Assembly (NCBI GenBank): GCA_934364985.1
Contig: CAKRMU010000005.1
Coordinates: 1-64,000 of the forward strand
From: an uncultured Porphyromonas sp.
GTDB taxonomy: Bacteria > Bacteroidota > Bacteroidia > Bacteroidales > Porphyromonadaceae
Length of the DNA: 64,000 bases
Reading direction: 5' to 3'
The position numbers and the translations under genes are program-made. The stretch's first letter is position 1. Each line of letters begins with the position of its first letter. The notes beneath the pieces were generated by a model that ran no database searches, was not told the DNA's origin, and saw nothing but the letters and a program-made list of their open reading frames with translations. Shown piece by piece: positions 25,136 to 36,183 of the stretch.

Positions 25136-28100
25136 TTACCTATTACCTCTATTATGCTTTTCGCACCACTGATAGGCATTGGTGAAAAGAGAGAACCATG
25201 GGGTCACCTCATCCTGTCTATCCTCTGGGTAATAGCCACATTGCCAAGGGAAGATACTCCTCTCCGGGTGAGGCATCATCGCCAAATGGCGACCATCTTG
25301 GCTGGATAATGCAGCTATCCCCTCGGGAGATCCGTTAGGATTGGCTGGATACTCCTGGTAGCTATATTGTGCTACAATATTATAGTGTGGTAGAGAGTAA
25401 GGGAGGTCAAAACGACCCTCGCCGTGAGCGACCCAGCAACCCATAGTAGTGCCGGCAAGGGTATGCAGGAAGACAGAATTATTCTCTGGAATTGTAAGCG
25501 AGACGAATCCGCTCTCAAACTTACCGGACTCGTTGTGTCTCATCTTATGATGCTCAGGATACTTAGGATATATCAAGCCCAATTCGCTCATCAATTGGCA
25601 CCCATTACAGATGCCGAGCGAGATGGTATCCTCACGGGCATAGAAATTAGCGAGGGCAGACTTAGCCTTTTCGTTATACCTAAACCCGGCAGCCCACCCT
25701 TTGGCACTACCGAGGACATCAGAGTGCGAGAAGCCCCCACAGAATACGATAAGCTGTACCTCCTCGAGTGTCTCTCTACCCTTCATGAGATCGGTCATGT
25801 GTATGTCCTTAACATCAAAACCAGCCAGGTAGAGGGCGTATGCCATCTCACGTTCTCCGTTGGTACCTTTGTCCCTAATGATAGCTGCACGGATGCCACT
25901 TGGGGTATTATCGTCCCTCTTAGGTCGCTTTGTCTGAAGCCCTTTAGGAAATGTAAATTGCAGAGGTTGCTTGCCACGATTCTCTTTTCGCGCCATTGCT
26001 GTCTCTTTAGATGCCTGATGAGGCTCCATAATGTCCGAAGCGACGCTCCACATATTCAGTAGCTCGTCAAGGCTCCATTCAAGATCAAGGTCTTTGGATT
26101 TTATTCTTAAAGAGGGTTGATTGGTGGTACTGGCAATGGCCTTATGCTGAATGCCCTGTCTCTGTAATTCGCTCTCCAGTTTTGCTTTATCCTGAGTAAA
26201 GACCAGCACACCAGTATTCTCTGCGAATAGTGATTGAGCTAATTCTTCGGTGCTATCTATGGACAAACCTGCTCGTGCATTCCCCAGCATCATCTCAATA
26301 AGTGCCGTAATTGTACCGCCGGCAGATATATCGTGGGCACCTGTAATGGCACCCTCAGCCATCAATTGTTGCAACACTTCGTAGGCATGAACGAAGTATT
26401 TAGCATCACGGATATCAGGCACTTGGAGCCCCACTTTACCAAGTGTTTGGTACAGAGCTGAACCACCTAAACACTCAGGAGTACCCGAAAGATCAACCTT
26501 ATATATCGTCCCTTCACCGTGCCAAGTGGGCAAAACAATCCTCTGGATATCTGAGACTTCACCCGCAGCCGATACGATAAGCGTGCCAGGGGATAGTACC
26601 TTTTTGCCATCTGGATACTTCTGTGTCATCGAGAGCGAATCCTTACCTGTAGGGATATTAACACCCAAAGCTTTTGCAAAGTCACTCGCCGCCTCAACAG
26701 CCTTGTATAGGCGAGCATTTTCACCCTCATTACGGCATGGCCACATCCAATTTGCCGACAAAGATATGGACTTCATACCCTCTTTCAAAGGAGCACCTAT
26801 GAGATTCGTCAAGGCTTCTGCCATAGCTACACGTGACCCTGAAGGGGCATCCACAAGAGCTACTTGCGGAGCATGTCCAATAGCAGTAGCGATACCAGCG
26901 TGTCCCTGATAGTCAAGTGCGACCGCACCAAAGTCGGCAATCGCCACCTGAAAAGGTCCTACAGCCTGCTGGCGGGCTACCTTACCACTGACCGAGCGAT
27001 CCACCTTATTGATGAGCCAGTCTTTACTACCTACCGACTCAAGAGCAAGGACATTTCTTAGGTTCTCTGCGAAATGCTCGGCATCTAATTGCTGTTCCTG
27101 AGGCTCAGAGAAGTGCTGAATACGTGTAGTGTCAGTCATTATTGTCTTGGGAGCAGAACCAAATAAATGCTCCAGCTTAAGGTCGAAAGGCTTCTTGCCA
27201 TCTGCCTGAACAAACTGCAACTTTTTATCGCCAGTAGCTTCGCCGACAACGTAGAATGGTGCCTTCTCTCTCTCCGCAATCTGACGCAACGTATCCACAT
27301 CCTGAGGTTTGATAAGTAGACCCATCCGCTCCTGGCTCTCGTTAGATATGATCTCCTTTGATGAGAGAGTAGGATCGCCTATAGGCAATTGCGACATATC
27401 TATTTTACCACCTTCCGTCTCCACAAGTTCGCTAAGACAATTGAGGTGTCCTCCCGCTCCGTGGTCGTGGATGGATACAATCGTATTCTCTTTTCCCTCA
27501 GCCAAGGCACGGATAACATTGGACACTCGCTTCTGCATTTCTGGGTTAGAACGCTGGATGGCATTCAGCTCTATGGCATCGTCATATTGCCCTGTGTTGA
27601 CGGAGGAAACGGCACCACCTCCCATCCCAATACGATAGTTGTCGCCCCCCATTACGACCATCTTGTCGCCGGCTTCGGCATCCCCCTTGAGGGCATCTCG
27701 CTCCTGTGCGTAACCGACACCGCCAGCCAGCATGATCACTTTGTCGTAACCCCAAATGGCTCCATCCTCGTATTGCTCGAAGGTGAGGAGGGATCCAGTA
27801 ATCAAGGGCTGTCCGTATTTGTTGCCGAAGTCACTTGCACCATTACTTGCTTTAGTCAAGAGTTGCTGTGGCGTTTGATAGAGCCATGGGCGAGCTGATA
27901 TTGCCTTTTCCCAAGGGTGGTTCCCCTCACGTGTGTAAGGCGTCATATACACGGCTGTACCCGCGAGTGGCAAACTTGCCTTACCTCCAGCTAGTCGATC
28001 GCGGATCTCGCCTCCAGCACCTGTAGCTGCACCATTAAAAGGTTCGACGGTGGTAGGGAAGTTATGCGTCTCGGCTTTGAGGGATAGCACGGACTTCGTT

Positions 28101-28822
28101 TTTCGGACTTCAAAGAAGTCTGACGTGGTGGCACTCTTTGGGGTAAATAGCTCTACTTCTGGACCTTTATTGAATGCTACGTTATCTTTATATGCTGAAA
28201 CGAGGTTATTGGGATGGGCTTCGGAGGTCTCCTTAATCATCTTAAAGAGTGAGCGTGGTTGCTCTTCGCCGTCGATGACAAAGGTACCGCCGAAGATTTT
28301 ATGTCGGCAGTGTTCGGAATTGACTTGTGAGAAACCGAATAACTCGCTATCAGTAAGTGGTCGTCCTAATTCCTCAGCTACGTGCTGGAGGTAATCTATC
28401 TCCTCGTCACTTAGTGCCAGACCTTCATCCTTGTTGTATTGGTGAATATCCCGCACCTCTATGATACTCTCAGGCTGGTGGGTTTGCGTAAAGACGTCTG
28501 CACCGATACCTTTATATTTGCGGAGGAGCATTCTATCAAAAGGAGTATCCTCACTGGCTAATTGAAAAAACTCTATACGATCTATCCCCAAACGCGAAGA
28601 TAGGCCCATATTCTCTGTTATCTCCACAGCCGTGGTACTCCAAGGTGTAATCATCTCGGCACGAGGTCCCACATAATAGTGTGTCAGCTCCTGCTCATCC
28701 ACTTTCTTAGCACCACTAAAGAGCCATTTGAGAGCCTGCTCGTCGCCCTCACTTATTGGCTGATTGTGCCGTACAGCATATACGATATCGTCGTTTCCTT
28801 GGAAAAAGGTTACCATCTTCAT
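25136..28822 (-). CDS. purL: Phosphoribosylformylglycinamidine synthase (single-chain)
   Basis: The enzyme converts FGAR and glutamine to FGAM in purine synthesis (EC 6.3.5.3). The 1228-residue single chain is the large form of Proteobacteria and Bacteroidetes. It has an N-terminal PurS-like part, a first synthase half with [13 protein letters not shown] and [17 protein letters not shown], a second half with [16 protein letters not shown], and a C-terminal glutaminase. The glutaminase has Cys in [14 protein letters not shown] and the His-Glu pair in MPHPERS. It starts about 100 nt after the sigma-factor terminator and forms its own unit. Confidence 0.97.
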   Translation of the reverse strand: MKMVTFFQGNDDIVYAVRHNQPISEGDEQALKWLFSGAKKVDEQELTHYYVGPRAEMITPWSTTAVEITENMGLSSRLGIDRIEFFQLASEDTPFDRMLLRKYKGIGADVFTQTHQPESIIEVRDIHQYNKDEGLALSDEEIDYLQHVAEELGRPLTDSELFGFSQVNSEHCRHKIFGGTFVIDGEEQPRSLFKMIKETSEAHPNNLVSAYKDNVAFNKGPEVELFTPKSATTSDFFEVRKTKSVLSLKAETHNFPTTVEPFNGAATGAGGEIRDRLAGGKASLPLAGTAVYMTPYTREGNHPWEKAISARPWLYQTPQQLLTKASNGASDFGNKYGQPLITGSLLTFEQYEDGAIWGYDKVIMLAGGVGYAQERDALKGDAEAGDKMVVMGGDNYRIGMGGGAVSSVNTGQYDDAIELNAIQRSNPEMQKRVSNVIRALAEGKENTIVSIHDHGAGGHLNCLSELVETEGGKIDMSQLPIGDPTLSSKEIISNESQERMGLLIKPQDVDTLRQIAEREKAPFYVVGEATGDKKLQFVQADGKKPFDLKLEHLFGSAPKTIMTDTTRIQHFSEPQEQQLDAEHFAENLRNVLALESVGSKDWLINKVDRSVSGKVARQQAVGPFQVAIADFGAVALDYQGHAGIATAIGHAPQVALVDAPSGSRVAMAEALTNLIGAPLKEGMKSISLSANWMWPCRNEGENARLYKAVEAASDFAKALGVNIPTGKDSLSMTQKYPDGKKVLSPGTLIVSAAGEVSDIQRIVLPTWHGEGTIYKVDLSGTPECLGGSALYQTLGKVGLQVPDIRDAKYFVHAYEVLQQLMAEGAITGAHDISAGGTITALIEMMLGNARAGLSIDSTEELAQSLFAENTGVLVFTQDKAKLESELQRQGIQHKAIASTTNQPSLRIKSKDLDLEWSLDELLNMWSVASDIMEPHQASKETAMARKENRGKQPLQFTFPKGLQTKRPKRDDNTPSGIRAAIIRDKGTNGEREMAYALYLAGFDVKDIHMTDLMKGRETLEEVQLIVFCGGFSHSDVLGSAKGWAAGFRYNEKAKSALANFYAREDTISLGICNGCQLMSELGLIYPKYPEHHKMRHNESGKFESGFVSLTIPENNSVFLHTLAGTTMGCWVAHGEGRFDLPYSLPHYNIVAQYSYQEYPANPNGSPEGIAALSSQDGRHLAMMPHPERSIFPWQCGYYPEDRQDEVTPWFSLFTNAYQWCEKHNRGNR

Positions 28823-28916
28823 TTTGTTGAAATTACAATAGAATTATATAGATATTCACGTATGCACAAAGGTAAAGAAAATATCTAAGAGGGAGGGGAA
28901 TAACATTGCTTTAAAA

Positions 28917-28957
28917 AGCACACCTCTGAGGATAATACCTATCCTCAGAGGTGTGCT
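28917..28957 (-). terminator. Strong intrinsic terminator of the ECF sigma gene
   Basis: AGCACACCTCTGAGGATA (28917-28934) pairs perfectly with its complement (28940-28957) around a 5-nt loop. On the minus strand the 18-bp stem is followed by TTTTTAAAGC. It separates the sigma-factor gene from purL. Confidence 0.88.
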
Positions 28958-29019
28958 ATCGATAATAATCGCTTGCTGTTATACGCATTTTGAACCTATA
29001 TAAGGGGGCAATGGTGCAT

Positions 29020-29547
29020 CTACTTAAAGTCACTCAGCTCGGTCTGCAACTGCTTTCGTGCAAAAAAAATTCGGCTTTTGATGGTCCCTAATGGCAGGTT
29101 TAGCTTTTCCGCGATCTCTTTATACTTAAAGCCCGATAGGTACAATGTAAAAGGCAATTGGTATGTTTCATCCAAGGCTTCGATGGCAGTATTGATCTCC
29201 TGAAGGCTAAATTCGTGGTCAGGCGAACCGATGCCTTCAGTATCTGTTTGGCTTCCTATATAGGCGAGGTCAGCCGTGTCATCAATGATATTTTGAGTGC
29301 GAATGCTTCGGTGGTAATTATTGATAAAGAGGTTCCGCATCACCGTAAGTACCCATCCTTTAAAGTTGCTATTGGTATAGTACTTTTCTCTATTGGTAAG
29401 TACCTTTAATGAGGTCTCCTGCATGAGGTCCTCCGCATTATTGGGGTCGGCAGTCAGCGAAAGAGCAAAGCTATACATATTGGGCTGAAGTCCCACTAAT
29501 TCTTGCTCAAAGTCACTATTTGCTTTATTATATTTATTGTCTAACAT
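29020..29547 (-). CDS. ECF-type RNA polymerase sigma factor
   Basis: The 175-residue protein has sigma region 2 (YSFALSLTADPNNAEDLMQE and WVLTVMRNLFIN) and region 4 (YQLPFTLYLSGFKYKEIAEK and GTIKSRIFFARKQL). There is no region 1 or 3, as in extracytoplasmic-function sigma factors. No anti-sigma gene is adjacent: the neighbours are a divergent YkvA-like gene and, past a strong terminator, purL. It may therefore be controlled at the level of its own expression or by a distant partner. The target genes cannot be inferred from this window. Confidence 0.93.
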   Translation of the reverse strand: MLDNKYNKANSDFEQELVGLQPNMYSFALSLTADPNNAEDLMQETSLKVLTNREKYYTNSNFKGWVLTVMRNLFINNYHRSIRTQNIIDDTADLAYIGSQTDTEGIGSPDHEFSLQEINTAIEALDETYQLPFTLYLSGFKYKEIAEKLNLPLGTIKSRIFFARKQLQTELSDFK

Positions 29548-29828
29548 ATATATATGGTCATTACTAAGTCTGCTTTTAACTTTTTCGTCTAAAGGTACTA
29601 ATAAAAGAGGATATTCTGTGACAATCGAGATTAATTACAAATACTTAACAGACACAATCCCGGCCATCACCTTGAACGAATTAGAGGTATGAGTGCCGAT
29701 ATTTACGATCGAAAGTGGGCGTTTGTCGTATGAAACAGGATATCACCATTGGACAAGTGTCACTTATTTTGTGTAACATTGCAGGACGATATATGTGACT
29801 TTTACGAAAATCATTGGTACTAATAAAT

Positions 29829-30248
29829 ATGAAAAAGAGAGGTTTTATCAAACGAGCATCTACTGTTTGGCAACTCTTGAGAGAGGCTAAGCCACAAGAT
29901 TTCACGCCATATATTGAGCACTTTAACGAGATATCCTTTCAGGAAAAATTGGAGCGAATAGGGCATCTATTGGGCGACAATATCTTGCTCCCTTTGCTTC
30001 GCATCTATTATATCCTCCGTAGCCACGACACCCCGACTACTGCTAAGCTCTACATCATGGGGGCTTTGGGCTACTTTATTTTCCCTATGGATTTGATCCC
30101 CGATTTTCTACCCAGTCTTTTTGGGTTTTCCGACGACCTCATCGTCATCGGTATCATCCTGAGGCAGGTAGAGAAATATAGTACGCCGGAGGTCGAACTA
30201 TTAGCTCGAGAGCGTTACCACAAGATTTGCCCTAAAAAAATGCTATAA
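29829..30248 (+). CDS. YkvA-family (DUF1232) membrane protein
   Basis: The 139-residue protein has a helical, basic N-terminal half and one conserved hydrophobic segment, GALGYFIFPMDLIPDFLPSL followed by FGFSDDLIVIGIIL. This is the DUF1232/YkvA signature, with the DLIPD motif. The function of the family is unknown. Five upstream codons are in frame, but the ATG at 29829 (MKKRGFIKRA) is the better start. It is divergent from the sigma-factor gene, and repeat element 6 follows about 50 nt after its stop. Confidence 0.85.
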   Translation: MKKRGFIKRASTVWQLLREAKPQDFTPYIEHFNEISFQEKLERIGHLLGDNILLPLLRIYYILRSHDTPTTAKLYIMGALGYFIFPMDLIPDFLPSLFGFSDDLIVIGIILRQVEKYSTPEVELLARERYHKICPKKML

Positions 30249-30299
30249 AACAGGGGTAAACACACACTTACGCAGCCCTTTGCAAGTAAATATCTTTTG

Positions 30300-30412
30300 A
30301 GGATACTTGGTATACGTTTGGACGGATATACGGAATTAGCCGAGTCGAATATAGGGAATTAGTCTTGACGAATATAGGGTATTCGGTGAAAGGATATTTG
30401 GGACTCGTTTGA
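30300..30412. repeat. Dispersed 23-bp-unit element 6 (five units, most degenerate)
   Basis: Units start at 30302, 30325, 30348, 30371 and 30393; the fourth is 22 bp. Cores are ATACTTGGTAT, ATATACGGAAT, ATATAGGGAAT, ATATAGGGTAT and a decayed ATATTTGGGAC. No unit pair is complementary, unlike most other elements. The remaining bases 30413-30566 of this 374-nt gap show no feature that I can support. Confidence 0.85.
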
Positions 30413-30566
30413 GGAGGTGTTCATCAAAAGATCTCCCTTTGATGAGTTAATTGATTGTCGTTGCCCTTGACGCCATTACAGTATTCCTCCTACCTCTTTT
30501 GGATTAATACTACTTCCTCTTTTGGCTTCCCTAAAGGGTGTTTTTTGTGAGTCCCCACCTCATCTG

Positions 30567-30598
30567 TTTGTATTATCCTTTATGATTTGGTAGATTTG
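30567..30598 (+). promoter_or_regulatory. Bacteroidetes-type promoter of the Smr-CYTH-DPP11 run
   Basis: TTTG (30567-30570) and TAGATTTG (30591-30598) are 20 nt apart, a full match to TTTG-N19..21-TAnnTTTG. Transcription would start near 30605, leaving a leader of about 18 nt before the Smr-domain gene. Confidence 0.72.
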
Positions 30599-30622
30599 TA
30601 CTATTAATTAAGAGATAATGGT

Positions 30623-31735
30623 ATGAATGATATACTTAAGGAGGGGGTAAGGGTACGCTTCCTTAACACTACAGGAGGAGGTATTGTGCGTCGTATACTT
30701 CGCTCCAGTGGCGTAGTATATGTCGAGGATGAGTCGGGCTTTGAGATCCCTGTATTGCTCAACGAGGTAGTTCCGGTGGAGGAGGGGGCAACGATTGTAC
30801 CGAAACCTCGCCCCAACGAAAGCCTTGAAGCGACCTTAGGGCGTCGCGATGCTGTGGCACCAAAAGAGGAGCCTAAGCCTACCTATCGACCAGCTCCCAA
30901 ACGGGGTACAGACCCTGCTCGAGAGCTGCTTAATGTCACCCTCTGCTATCTTCCGGAGGAGGGAGGCAAGATCGGGCAGTGTCACTATGAGCTGTATTTA
31001 GTCAACGACTCGAATTATGATTTGTCGGTAGTTTACACTTCAGGAAAAGCAGGAGCTCAGGAGATTAGATATCAGGGTATTATCCCTTTTGATAGCAGTG
31101 AACTTTTAGAGCATTTTTCCCCTGACGACCTGCCCGAAAGATTGCACAGCACATTCCAGATATTGGCATTTAAGGAAGAGGGGGTTCCTTACCGTCCTAA
31201 GCCTGCTTTCTCTATTGACCTCAAGGTAGATGGGGCTAAGTTTTTCCGCGAAAACGCATTTAGGGCAACGCCCTATTTTGATGATCCTGCCCTCAGTTAT
31301 GAGATAATAAAGGAGGATAAACCTATGGAGAAGCATAGGATAGATCCAGAGAAATTGGCAAGCGAGATGATGCAACACAAAGTGGATATGGACATCAAGA
31401 CATCGCGGCAGATGCGACAAAAGCCACAGAGTAGAGCGACCGCCGACGAACCCCTTGTTGTGGATCTGCATATTCACGAATTAGTAGATACGACTTTAGG
31501 TATGGAGCCACGGGACATGCTGGATCTACAACTTAAAAAAGTGGGGGATGTGCTTAGGGCTCACCGCAAACCCTCATACAAAGGGATGAAGATTATCTTT
31601 ATCCACGGCAAAGGAGAGGGAGTACTTCGCCAAGCAGTTCTTGACCTCCTTAAGCGTCAGTACCCCACCTACGATGTCCGGGATGCCTCCTTTATGGAGT
31701 ATGGCTTTGGGGCATCACAAGTAACGATTAGGTAA
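30623..31735 (+). CDS. DUF2027 and Smr domain protein
   Basis: The 370-residue protein has an N-terminal SH3-like segment (GVRVRFLNTTGGGIVRRIL), a central DUF2027 region (about 90-230), a charged linker and a C-terminal Smr domain (about 285-370). The Smr domain has the DLHIHE motif and KIIFIHGKGEGVLRQAV. Smr domains, shared with MutS2, bind or nick branched DNA or ribosome-collided mRNA. Which role applies in this Bacteroidetes family is not known. It is preceded by a good promoter and is first in a plus-strand run with the CYTH protein and DPP11. Confidence 0.88.
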   Translation: MNDILKEGVRVRFLNTTGGGIVRRILRSSGVVYVEDESGFEIPVLLNEVVPVEEGATIVPKPRPNESLEATLGRRDAVAPKEEPKPTYRPAPKRGTDPARELLNVTLCYLPEEGGKIGQCHYELYLVNDSNYDLSVVYTSGKAGAQEIRYQGIIPFDSSELLEHFSPDDLPERLHSTFQILAFKEEGVPYRPKPAFSIDLKVDGAKFFRENAFRATPYFDDPALSYEIIKEDKPMEKHRIDPEKLASEMMQHKVDMDIKTSRQMRQKPQSRATADEPLVVDLHIHELVDTTLGMEPRDMLDLQLKKVGDVLRAHRKPSYKGMKIIFIHGKGEGVLRQAVLDLLKRQYPTYDVRDASFMEYGFGASQVTIR

Positions 31736-31755
31736 CCGATAGCGATAAAATTATT

Positions 31756-32235
31756 ATGGGTGTAGAGATTGAGCGTAAGTTTTTGCTAAAGCCTGGTGCG
31801 ACACTTCCAGAGAGCGATGAGGTACTTAATATTCGGCAATCATACCTTGCGGAGGAGCATGACGCGACGATACGGCTGAGGGTAGTCAATATGGAGGAGG
31901 CTTTTATCACGATTAAGCAAGCCTCTAAATCCAGCCTCGGCGTACGCAAGGAGTACGAATACGCTGTACCGGTGGAGGATGCTATCGAGATGATGAATAT
32001 GGCACCCTATCCTATGGTTGTCAAACAGCGACACATTATTATCATAGGAGAAAATAAGTGGGAGGTGGACTTCTTTATGGACGATAATGAGGGCTTGATG
32101 CTTGCCGAAGTAGAGCTTCCGAGCCTTGACGTCTCACTCACGTTGCCAGAGTGGATAGGTCAGGAGGTCACCGATGACCCTCGCTATCTTAATGCGTCTT
32201 TAGCAAAAAATCCCTACAATACTTGGAATAAATAA
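31756..32235 (+). CDS. CYTH-domain protein, probable inorganic triphosphatase
   Basis: The 159-residue protein starts with GVEIERKFLL, the ExExK signature of the CYTH fold, and continues with IRQSYLA, IRLRVV and VRKEYEY. These place the basic and acidic residues of the triphosphate tunnel. Small bacterial CYTH proteins act mostly as metal-dependent triphosphatases, although some relatives are class IV adenylyl cyclases; the substrate here is not known. It lies 20 nt after the Smr gene and 16 nt before DPP11. Confidence 0.88.
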   Translation: MGVEIERKFLLKPGATLPESDEVLNIRQSYLAEEHDATIRLRVVNMEEAFITIKQASKSSLGVRKEYEYAVPVEDAIEMMNMAPYPMVVKQRHIIIIGENKWEVDFFMDDNEGLMLAEVELPSLDVSLTLPEWIGQEVTDDPRYLNASLAKNPYNTWNK

Positions 32236-32251
32236 CTTAAGAATACTTGAT

Positions 32252-34414
32252 ATGAAAAAGTGGATCATTGGGACATTAGTCCTACTTGCAACAGCCCTAC
32301 AACTAAGGGCAGACGAGGGAATGTGGATGCTACAATTCCTAAAGCAACAGAATATAGAGCGGATGCAAAAGATGGGACTTCAGCTCTCCGCTGAAGACAT
32401 TTACAACCCTGGTCATGGCTCTTTAGCCGATGCCGTGGTGCAGTTTGGCAATGGTTGTACGGGCGAAATAGTCTCATCAAAAGGACTGGTATTCACCAAT
32501 CACCATTGCGGTTATGGGCAGATACAGAACCATAGCTCGGTAGATGCCAATTACCTCCGTGATGGTTTTTATGCCCGCACACTTAGTGACGAGCTACCAA
32601 ATCCAGGACTAACCGTCACCATCGTTGAGGAAATTGTAGATGCCACTGAGTATCTTGAGAGCTACCTCAATAAGGTGGGCGAGCATGATCCACTTGTCTA
32701 TATGCGTCGTGGCTACTTACAGAAAGTAGCTAATACGTGGTACGAAGAGAACAGAGGTGCTATTACGGAAGGTATCCTACTGGATATGGCTCCATTTTAC
32801 GAAGGCAATAGGTATTACCTCTTTGTCAAAAAGGTATATTCGGATATCCGCTTAGTAGCAGCACCCCCAAGCTGTATCGGAAAATTTGGTGCAGATACCG
32901 ACAACTGGGCTTGGCCAAGGCACTCAGGCGACTTTTCGGTATTCCGTATCTATACAGCTCCCGATGGGTCTCCTGCAAAGTATTCAAGCGACAATGTGCC
33001 ACTTAAGCCTAACTACTACCTTAAGATTAATGGCAAAGGAGCTAAGGAGGATGACTTCGTAATGATGATGGGATATCCTGGGACTACTAATCACTTTTAC
33101 ACCCCTGCCGAAGTAGTGGAGCGTAGGGATATCGACAACCAGATTAGGATTGACCTAAGACGTGTGAGACAAGAAGCCCTCTGGAAAGAGATGCTTAAGG
33201 ACGAGGCTGTATACATCCAATACGCAGCCAAGTATCAAGGTTCGACAAACGCTTACAAGAATGCCATTGGCACCAATTGGGCAACTAATAAGCTCCATTT
33301 TGAGCAAAATAAAAAGGAGATGACAGATAAGCTCCGTCTCTACTCTAAGGAATCGGGCAAGCCTGAGTATGCCGAGGCTGTCGATAAGATTGAAGCAATG
33401 GTCCACGAGCGTGCTACACTCCGTGCCTTGTCTAAGATATACGATGAAGGGCTGTGGCGTGCCATAGAAGTGGTACAAGCTCCCGTACTTACTGAAGAAG
33501 AGTTTGCGGAAGTGAAAGCCAACGGAACGGCTAAAGAGTGGATGAAAAAGCTGGATGCTTATTTCGATAAAGACTATAACCCAGAGGTAGATAAAGTGGT
33601 TACAAAAGCGATGTTATCCGCCGTTATGGAGCAGATCAATGCAGCAGTCAACGAGACGGATACCATAAAGAGCTCTCTGATATCTATGCTTTTCATTGAG
33701 CCTGCTCTTGAGGATCCTAATTTTATTGACTCAGCATTTAATGCCACTTTATATCAAAATAGAGACCAGATGCTTTCGGTACTCCGGTCAGGAGATTATC
33801 TTGAATACTGCCTGGATCCATTGGTATTCTTAGGGCTCGCCGTCAGAAGTGATAGAGCAGTCATTAGTAATGCTTTGGCGACCTATGACAGAGATTTCCT
33901 TGAAGCTCGCAAGACGATGCTTAAGGGCATCCTTGAGATGGAGGGAGAGATGAATGTATGGCCTGACGCCAACCTCACCCTAAGATATACTTATGGCAAA
34001 GTCAAAGGATACTCCCCTCGCGACAACGTGTATTACGGAGCACAAACCACAATGGATGGCATCATTGAGAAGTGGGATGATACCAGCGAAGAATTTTACC
34101 TACTCCCTAAGATAGTGGAGATCTACAACAACAAGGACTTCGGAAAATGGGCTCTGCCTAATGGGAAAATGCCTGTAGACATTGTGGCCACAACACATAC
34201 CACAGGGGGCAACTCAGGCTCGCCTCTTCTTAATGCTAAGGGCGAACTTGTGGGGCTCAACTTTGATCGGAACTGGGAAGGTGTCGGTGGCGACATCCAA
34301 TACTTACCAGAATATCAGAGAAGTATCATTCTCGATGTACGATATCTATTAATGATTCTTGATAAGTATTTAGGTGCCGAGCGACTACTTGACGAGCTTG
34401 AGATTGTAGAGTAA
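32252..34414 (+). CDS. dpp11: Dipeptidyl peptidase 11 (family S46, Asp/Glu-specific)
   Basis: This secreted peptidase removes dipeptides with Asp or Glu in second position. The 720-residue protein has a signal peptide (to about residue 20). The catalytic triad is His85 in TNHHCGYGQ, the Asp in GADTDNWAWPRHSGD and Ser655 in GGNSGSPLLN. Arg673, in LNFDRNW, lies 18 residues after the Ser. In P. gingivalis this Arg, with the same number, marks DPP11, while DPP7 has Gly, so the acidic specificity is inferred from one well-placed residue. It should act in the periplasm to supply dipeptides for amino-acid fermentation. The 5'-nucleotidase gene follows after 17 nt. Confidence 0.94.
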   Translation: MKKWIIGTLVLLATALQLRADEGMWMLQFLKQQNIERMQKMGLQLSAEDIYNPGHGSLADAVVQFGNGCTGEIVSSKGLVFTNHHCGYGQIQNHSSVDANYLRDGFYARTLSDELPNPGLTVTIVEEIVDATEYLESYLNKVGEHDPLVYMRRGYLQKVANTWYEENRGAITEGILLDMAPFYEGNRYYLFVKKVYSDIRLVAAPPSCIGKFGADTDNWAWPRHSGDFSVFRIYTAPDGSPAKYSSDNVPLKPNYYLKINGKGAKEDDFVMMMGYPGTTNHFYTPAEVVERRDIDNQIRIDLRRVRQEALWKEMLKDEAVYIQYAAKYQGSTNAYKNAIGTNWATNKLHFEQNKKEMTDKLRLYSKESGKPEYAEAVDKIEAMVHERATLRALSKIYDEGLWRAIEVVQAPVLTEEEFAEVKANGTAKEWMKKLDAYFDKDYNPEVDKVVTKAMLSAVMEQINAAVNETDTIKSSLISMLFIEPALEDPNFIDSAFNATLYQNRDQMLSVLRSGDYLEYCLDPLVFLGLAVRSDRAVISNALATYDRDFLEARKTMLKGILEMEGEMNVWPDANLTLRYTYGKVKGYSPRDNVYYGAQTTMDGIIEKWDDTSEEFYLLPKIVEIYNNKDFGKWALPNGKMPVDIVATTHTTGGNSGSPLLNAKGELVGLNFDRNWEGVGGDIQYLPEYQRSIILDVRYLLMILDKYLGAERLLDELEIVE

Positions 34415-34431
34415 ATAAGGCTTATTTGAGT

Positions 34432-36183
34432 ATGAGGAAGAAAACGTTTTTGTGGGGGATTATTGCCTTGCTATGTCTTTCATCAGCAGGCTGTAGTAGC
34501 GATAAAAAAGTAGACTTTATCCACATAATACACACCACTGATGTACATGGCAACCTCTTTCCCTATGACTTTGTCAACGATTGCCCTAACGAAGGAAGCT
34601 ACGCACGTGTTTCCTCATATATAAAGCAGGTAAAGCACGACACGGATGAGGTAGTATTATTAGACGCTGGCGACATTCTCCAAGGTCAGCCCACTGCCTA
34701 TTACTTTAATTACATCAATGCCCTTGCCCCCCACGTGTTTGCGACAACACTGAATCAAATGGGGTATGACGCTATTACCCTCGGTAATCATGATATTGAG
34801 ACAGGGCATTCTGTGTATGATAGGTTTGTCAAGCAACTCAATATGCCTGCCCTCGCCGCCAATATCGTCAGCGAAGATACTGGAGAGTGCTACTTCAAGC
34901 CCTACACTATCATCCATAGAGGAGGTAGGAAGATAGCCGTGATAGGCACCATTGAAACAGGGCTGGTTAATAACCTTCCTGAGAAACTATGGCAGGGTCT
35001 GAGGTTTGAGGATCAGGTAGAAACGATTCGTAAATACCTGCCTGAGATCCTAAAGGAAAACCCTGACGTTGTCATCGCTTTGATACATAGCGGAATAGGC
35101 TCTACAGACAATGACCCTAAGGGATATGCCGAAAACGAAGGCTATAAGATGGCTCAAGAGCTTCCCGAACTCGACATTATCCTAATGGGTCATGACCACC
35201 GAGAGACGCTCGACTCTGTACCTCACGACAACGGAAGGATCACTTACCTCCTCAATCCTGCGAATAACGCCACTGCAGTTAGTCACACCACTGTTTATTT
35301 TGGAAGCGAAATAGAGGGAAGGCCTTCCCTAAGGATAGCCCCCCGAATCGTTCATTTGGACAGCATTGAGCCCGATCCTGCACTTTTATTAGGGCTGGAA
35401 TCACAAGAGACAGCAGTACGTAGCTTCGTATCTCAACCTGTGGGTAAACTGACGCAGAATATCAATGCCCGTAGTGCCTTTTTCGGACCTTCAACATTCA
35501 CAGACCTTATTCACCAATTGCAGTTCTCCATATATCCACAAGCCGACATCTCCATTACGGCCCCTCTGGATTTTAATGTTTCCCTAAGCGAAGGCGACAT
35601 AGCTATGCGAGATTTATTCAAACTCTATCGCTATGAAAACAGCCTTTATCTAATGTCACTTACGGGAAAAGAAGTGCAGCGAATGCTTGAAGAGAGCTAC
35701 GATAGATGGATATCCACGATGTCTTCCCCCGATGACCCCCTCATTCAAATTGACAAAAAGAGAATAGGAGGGCAGTATTTACCCACGACCAATTCGTCAT
35801 ACAATTTTGATGCAGCTTCGGGTATGAGCTATATCGTAGATGTTACTAAGCCTTACGGCAACCGCATCGTCATCTCCAGTGTGGGTGACAATCCCTTTGA
35901 CCCAGATAAGAATTATCTCGTGGCGGTTAACTCCTATCGTGGCAACGGAGGAGGCGGTCTCTTAACCAAAGGTGCCAAAATACCAAAAGATGAATTAAAA
36001 CAACGCATCGTGGAGACTACTGATCACGACCTTCGCTACTACCTCATAGATTTCTTCAAGACGCATAACCCTTACACCCCGGTCGTTAATGCCCACTGGT
36101 CGCTTGAGCCAAAAGAATGGACAGAACCCGCACTTAAGCGTGATAGCATTCTCCTATTCTCCAGTTTTGATCGCCATGAATAA
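34432..36183 (+). CDS. 5'-nucleotidase/UDP-sugar hydrolase-like lipoprotein
   Basis: The 583-residue protein has a lipobox (SSAGC, Cys at about residue 21). It has the metallophosphatase motifs THTDVHGN-like TTDVHGNLFP, DAGDILQGQ, GNHDIE and MGHDH, then a 5'-nucleotidase C-terminal domain with the nucleobase-binding part. It probably dephosphorylates nucleotides at the cell surface or in the periplasm so that nucleosides can be taken up. A TTG two codons upstream is possible, but the ATG at 34432 is preferred. Its last 8 nt overlap the start of manC, so the two are translationally coupled. Confidence 0.9.
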   Translation: MRKKTFLWGIIALLCLSSAGCSSDKKVDFIHIIHTTDVHGNLFPYDFVNDCPNEGSYARVSSYIKQVKHDTDEVVLLDAGDILQGQPTAYYFNYINALAPHVFATTLNQMGYDAITLGNHDIETGHSVYDRFVKQLNMPALAANIVSEDTGECYFKPYTIIHRGGRKIAVIGTIETGLVNNLPEKLWQGLRFEDQVETIRKYLPEILKENPDVVIALIHSGIGSTDNDPKGYAENEGYKMAQELPELDIILMGHDHRETLDSVPHDNGRITYLLNPANNATAVSHTTVYFGSEIEGRPSLRIAPRIVHLDSIEPDPALLLGLESQETAVRSFVSQPVGKLTQNINARSAFFGPSTFTDLIHQLQFSIYPQADISITAPLDFNVSLSEGDIAMRDLFKLYRYENSLYLMSLTGKEVQRMLEESYDRWISTMSSPDDPLIQIDKKRIGGQYLPTTNSSYNFDAASGMSYIVDVTKPYGNRIVISSVGDNPFDPDKNYLVAVNSYRGNGGGGLLTKGAKIPKDELKQRIVETTDHDLRYYLIDFFKTHNPYTPVVNAHWSLEPKEWTEPALKRDSILLFSSFDRHE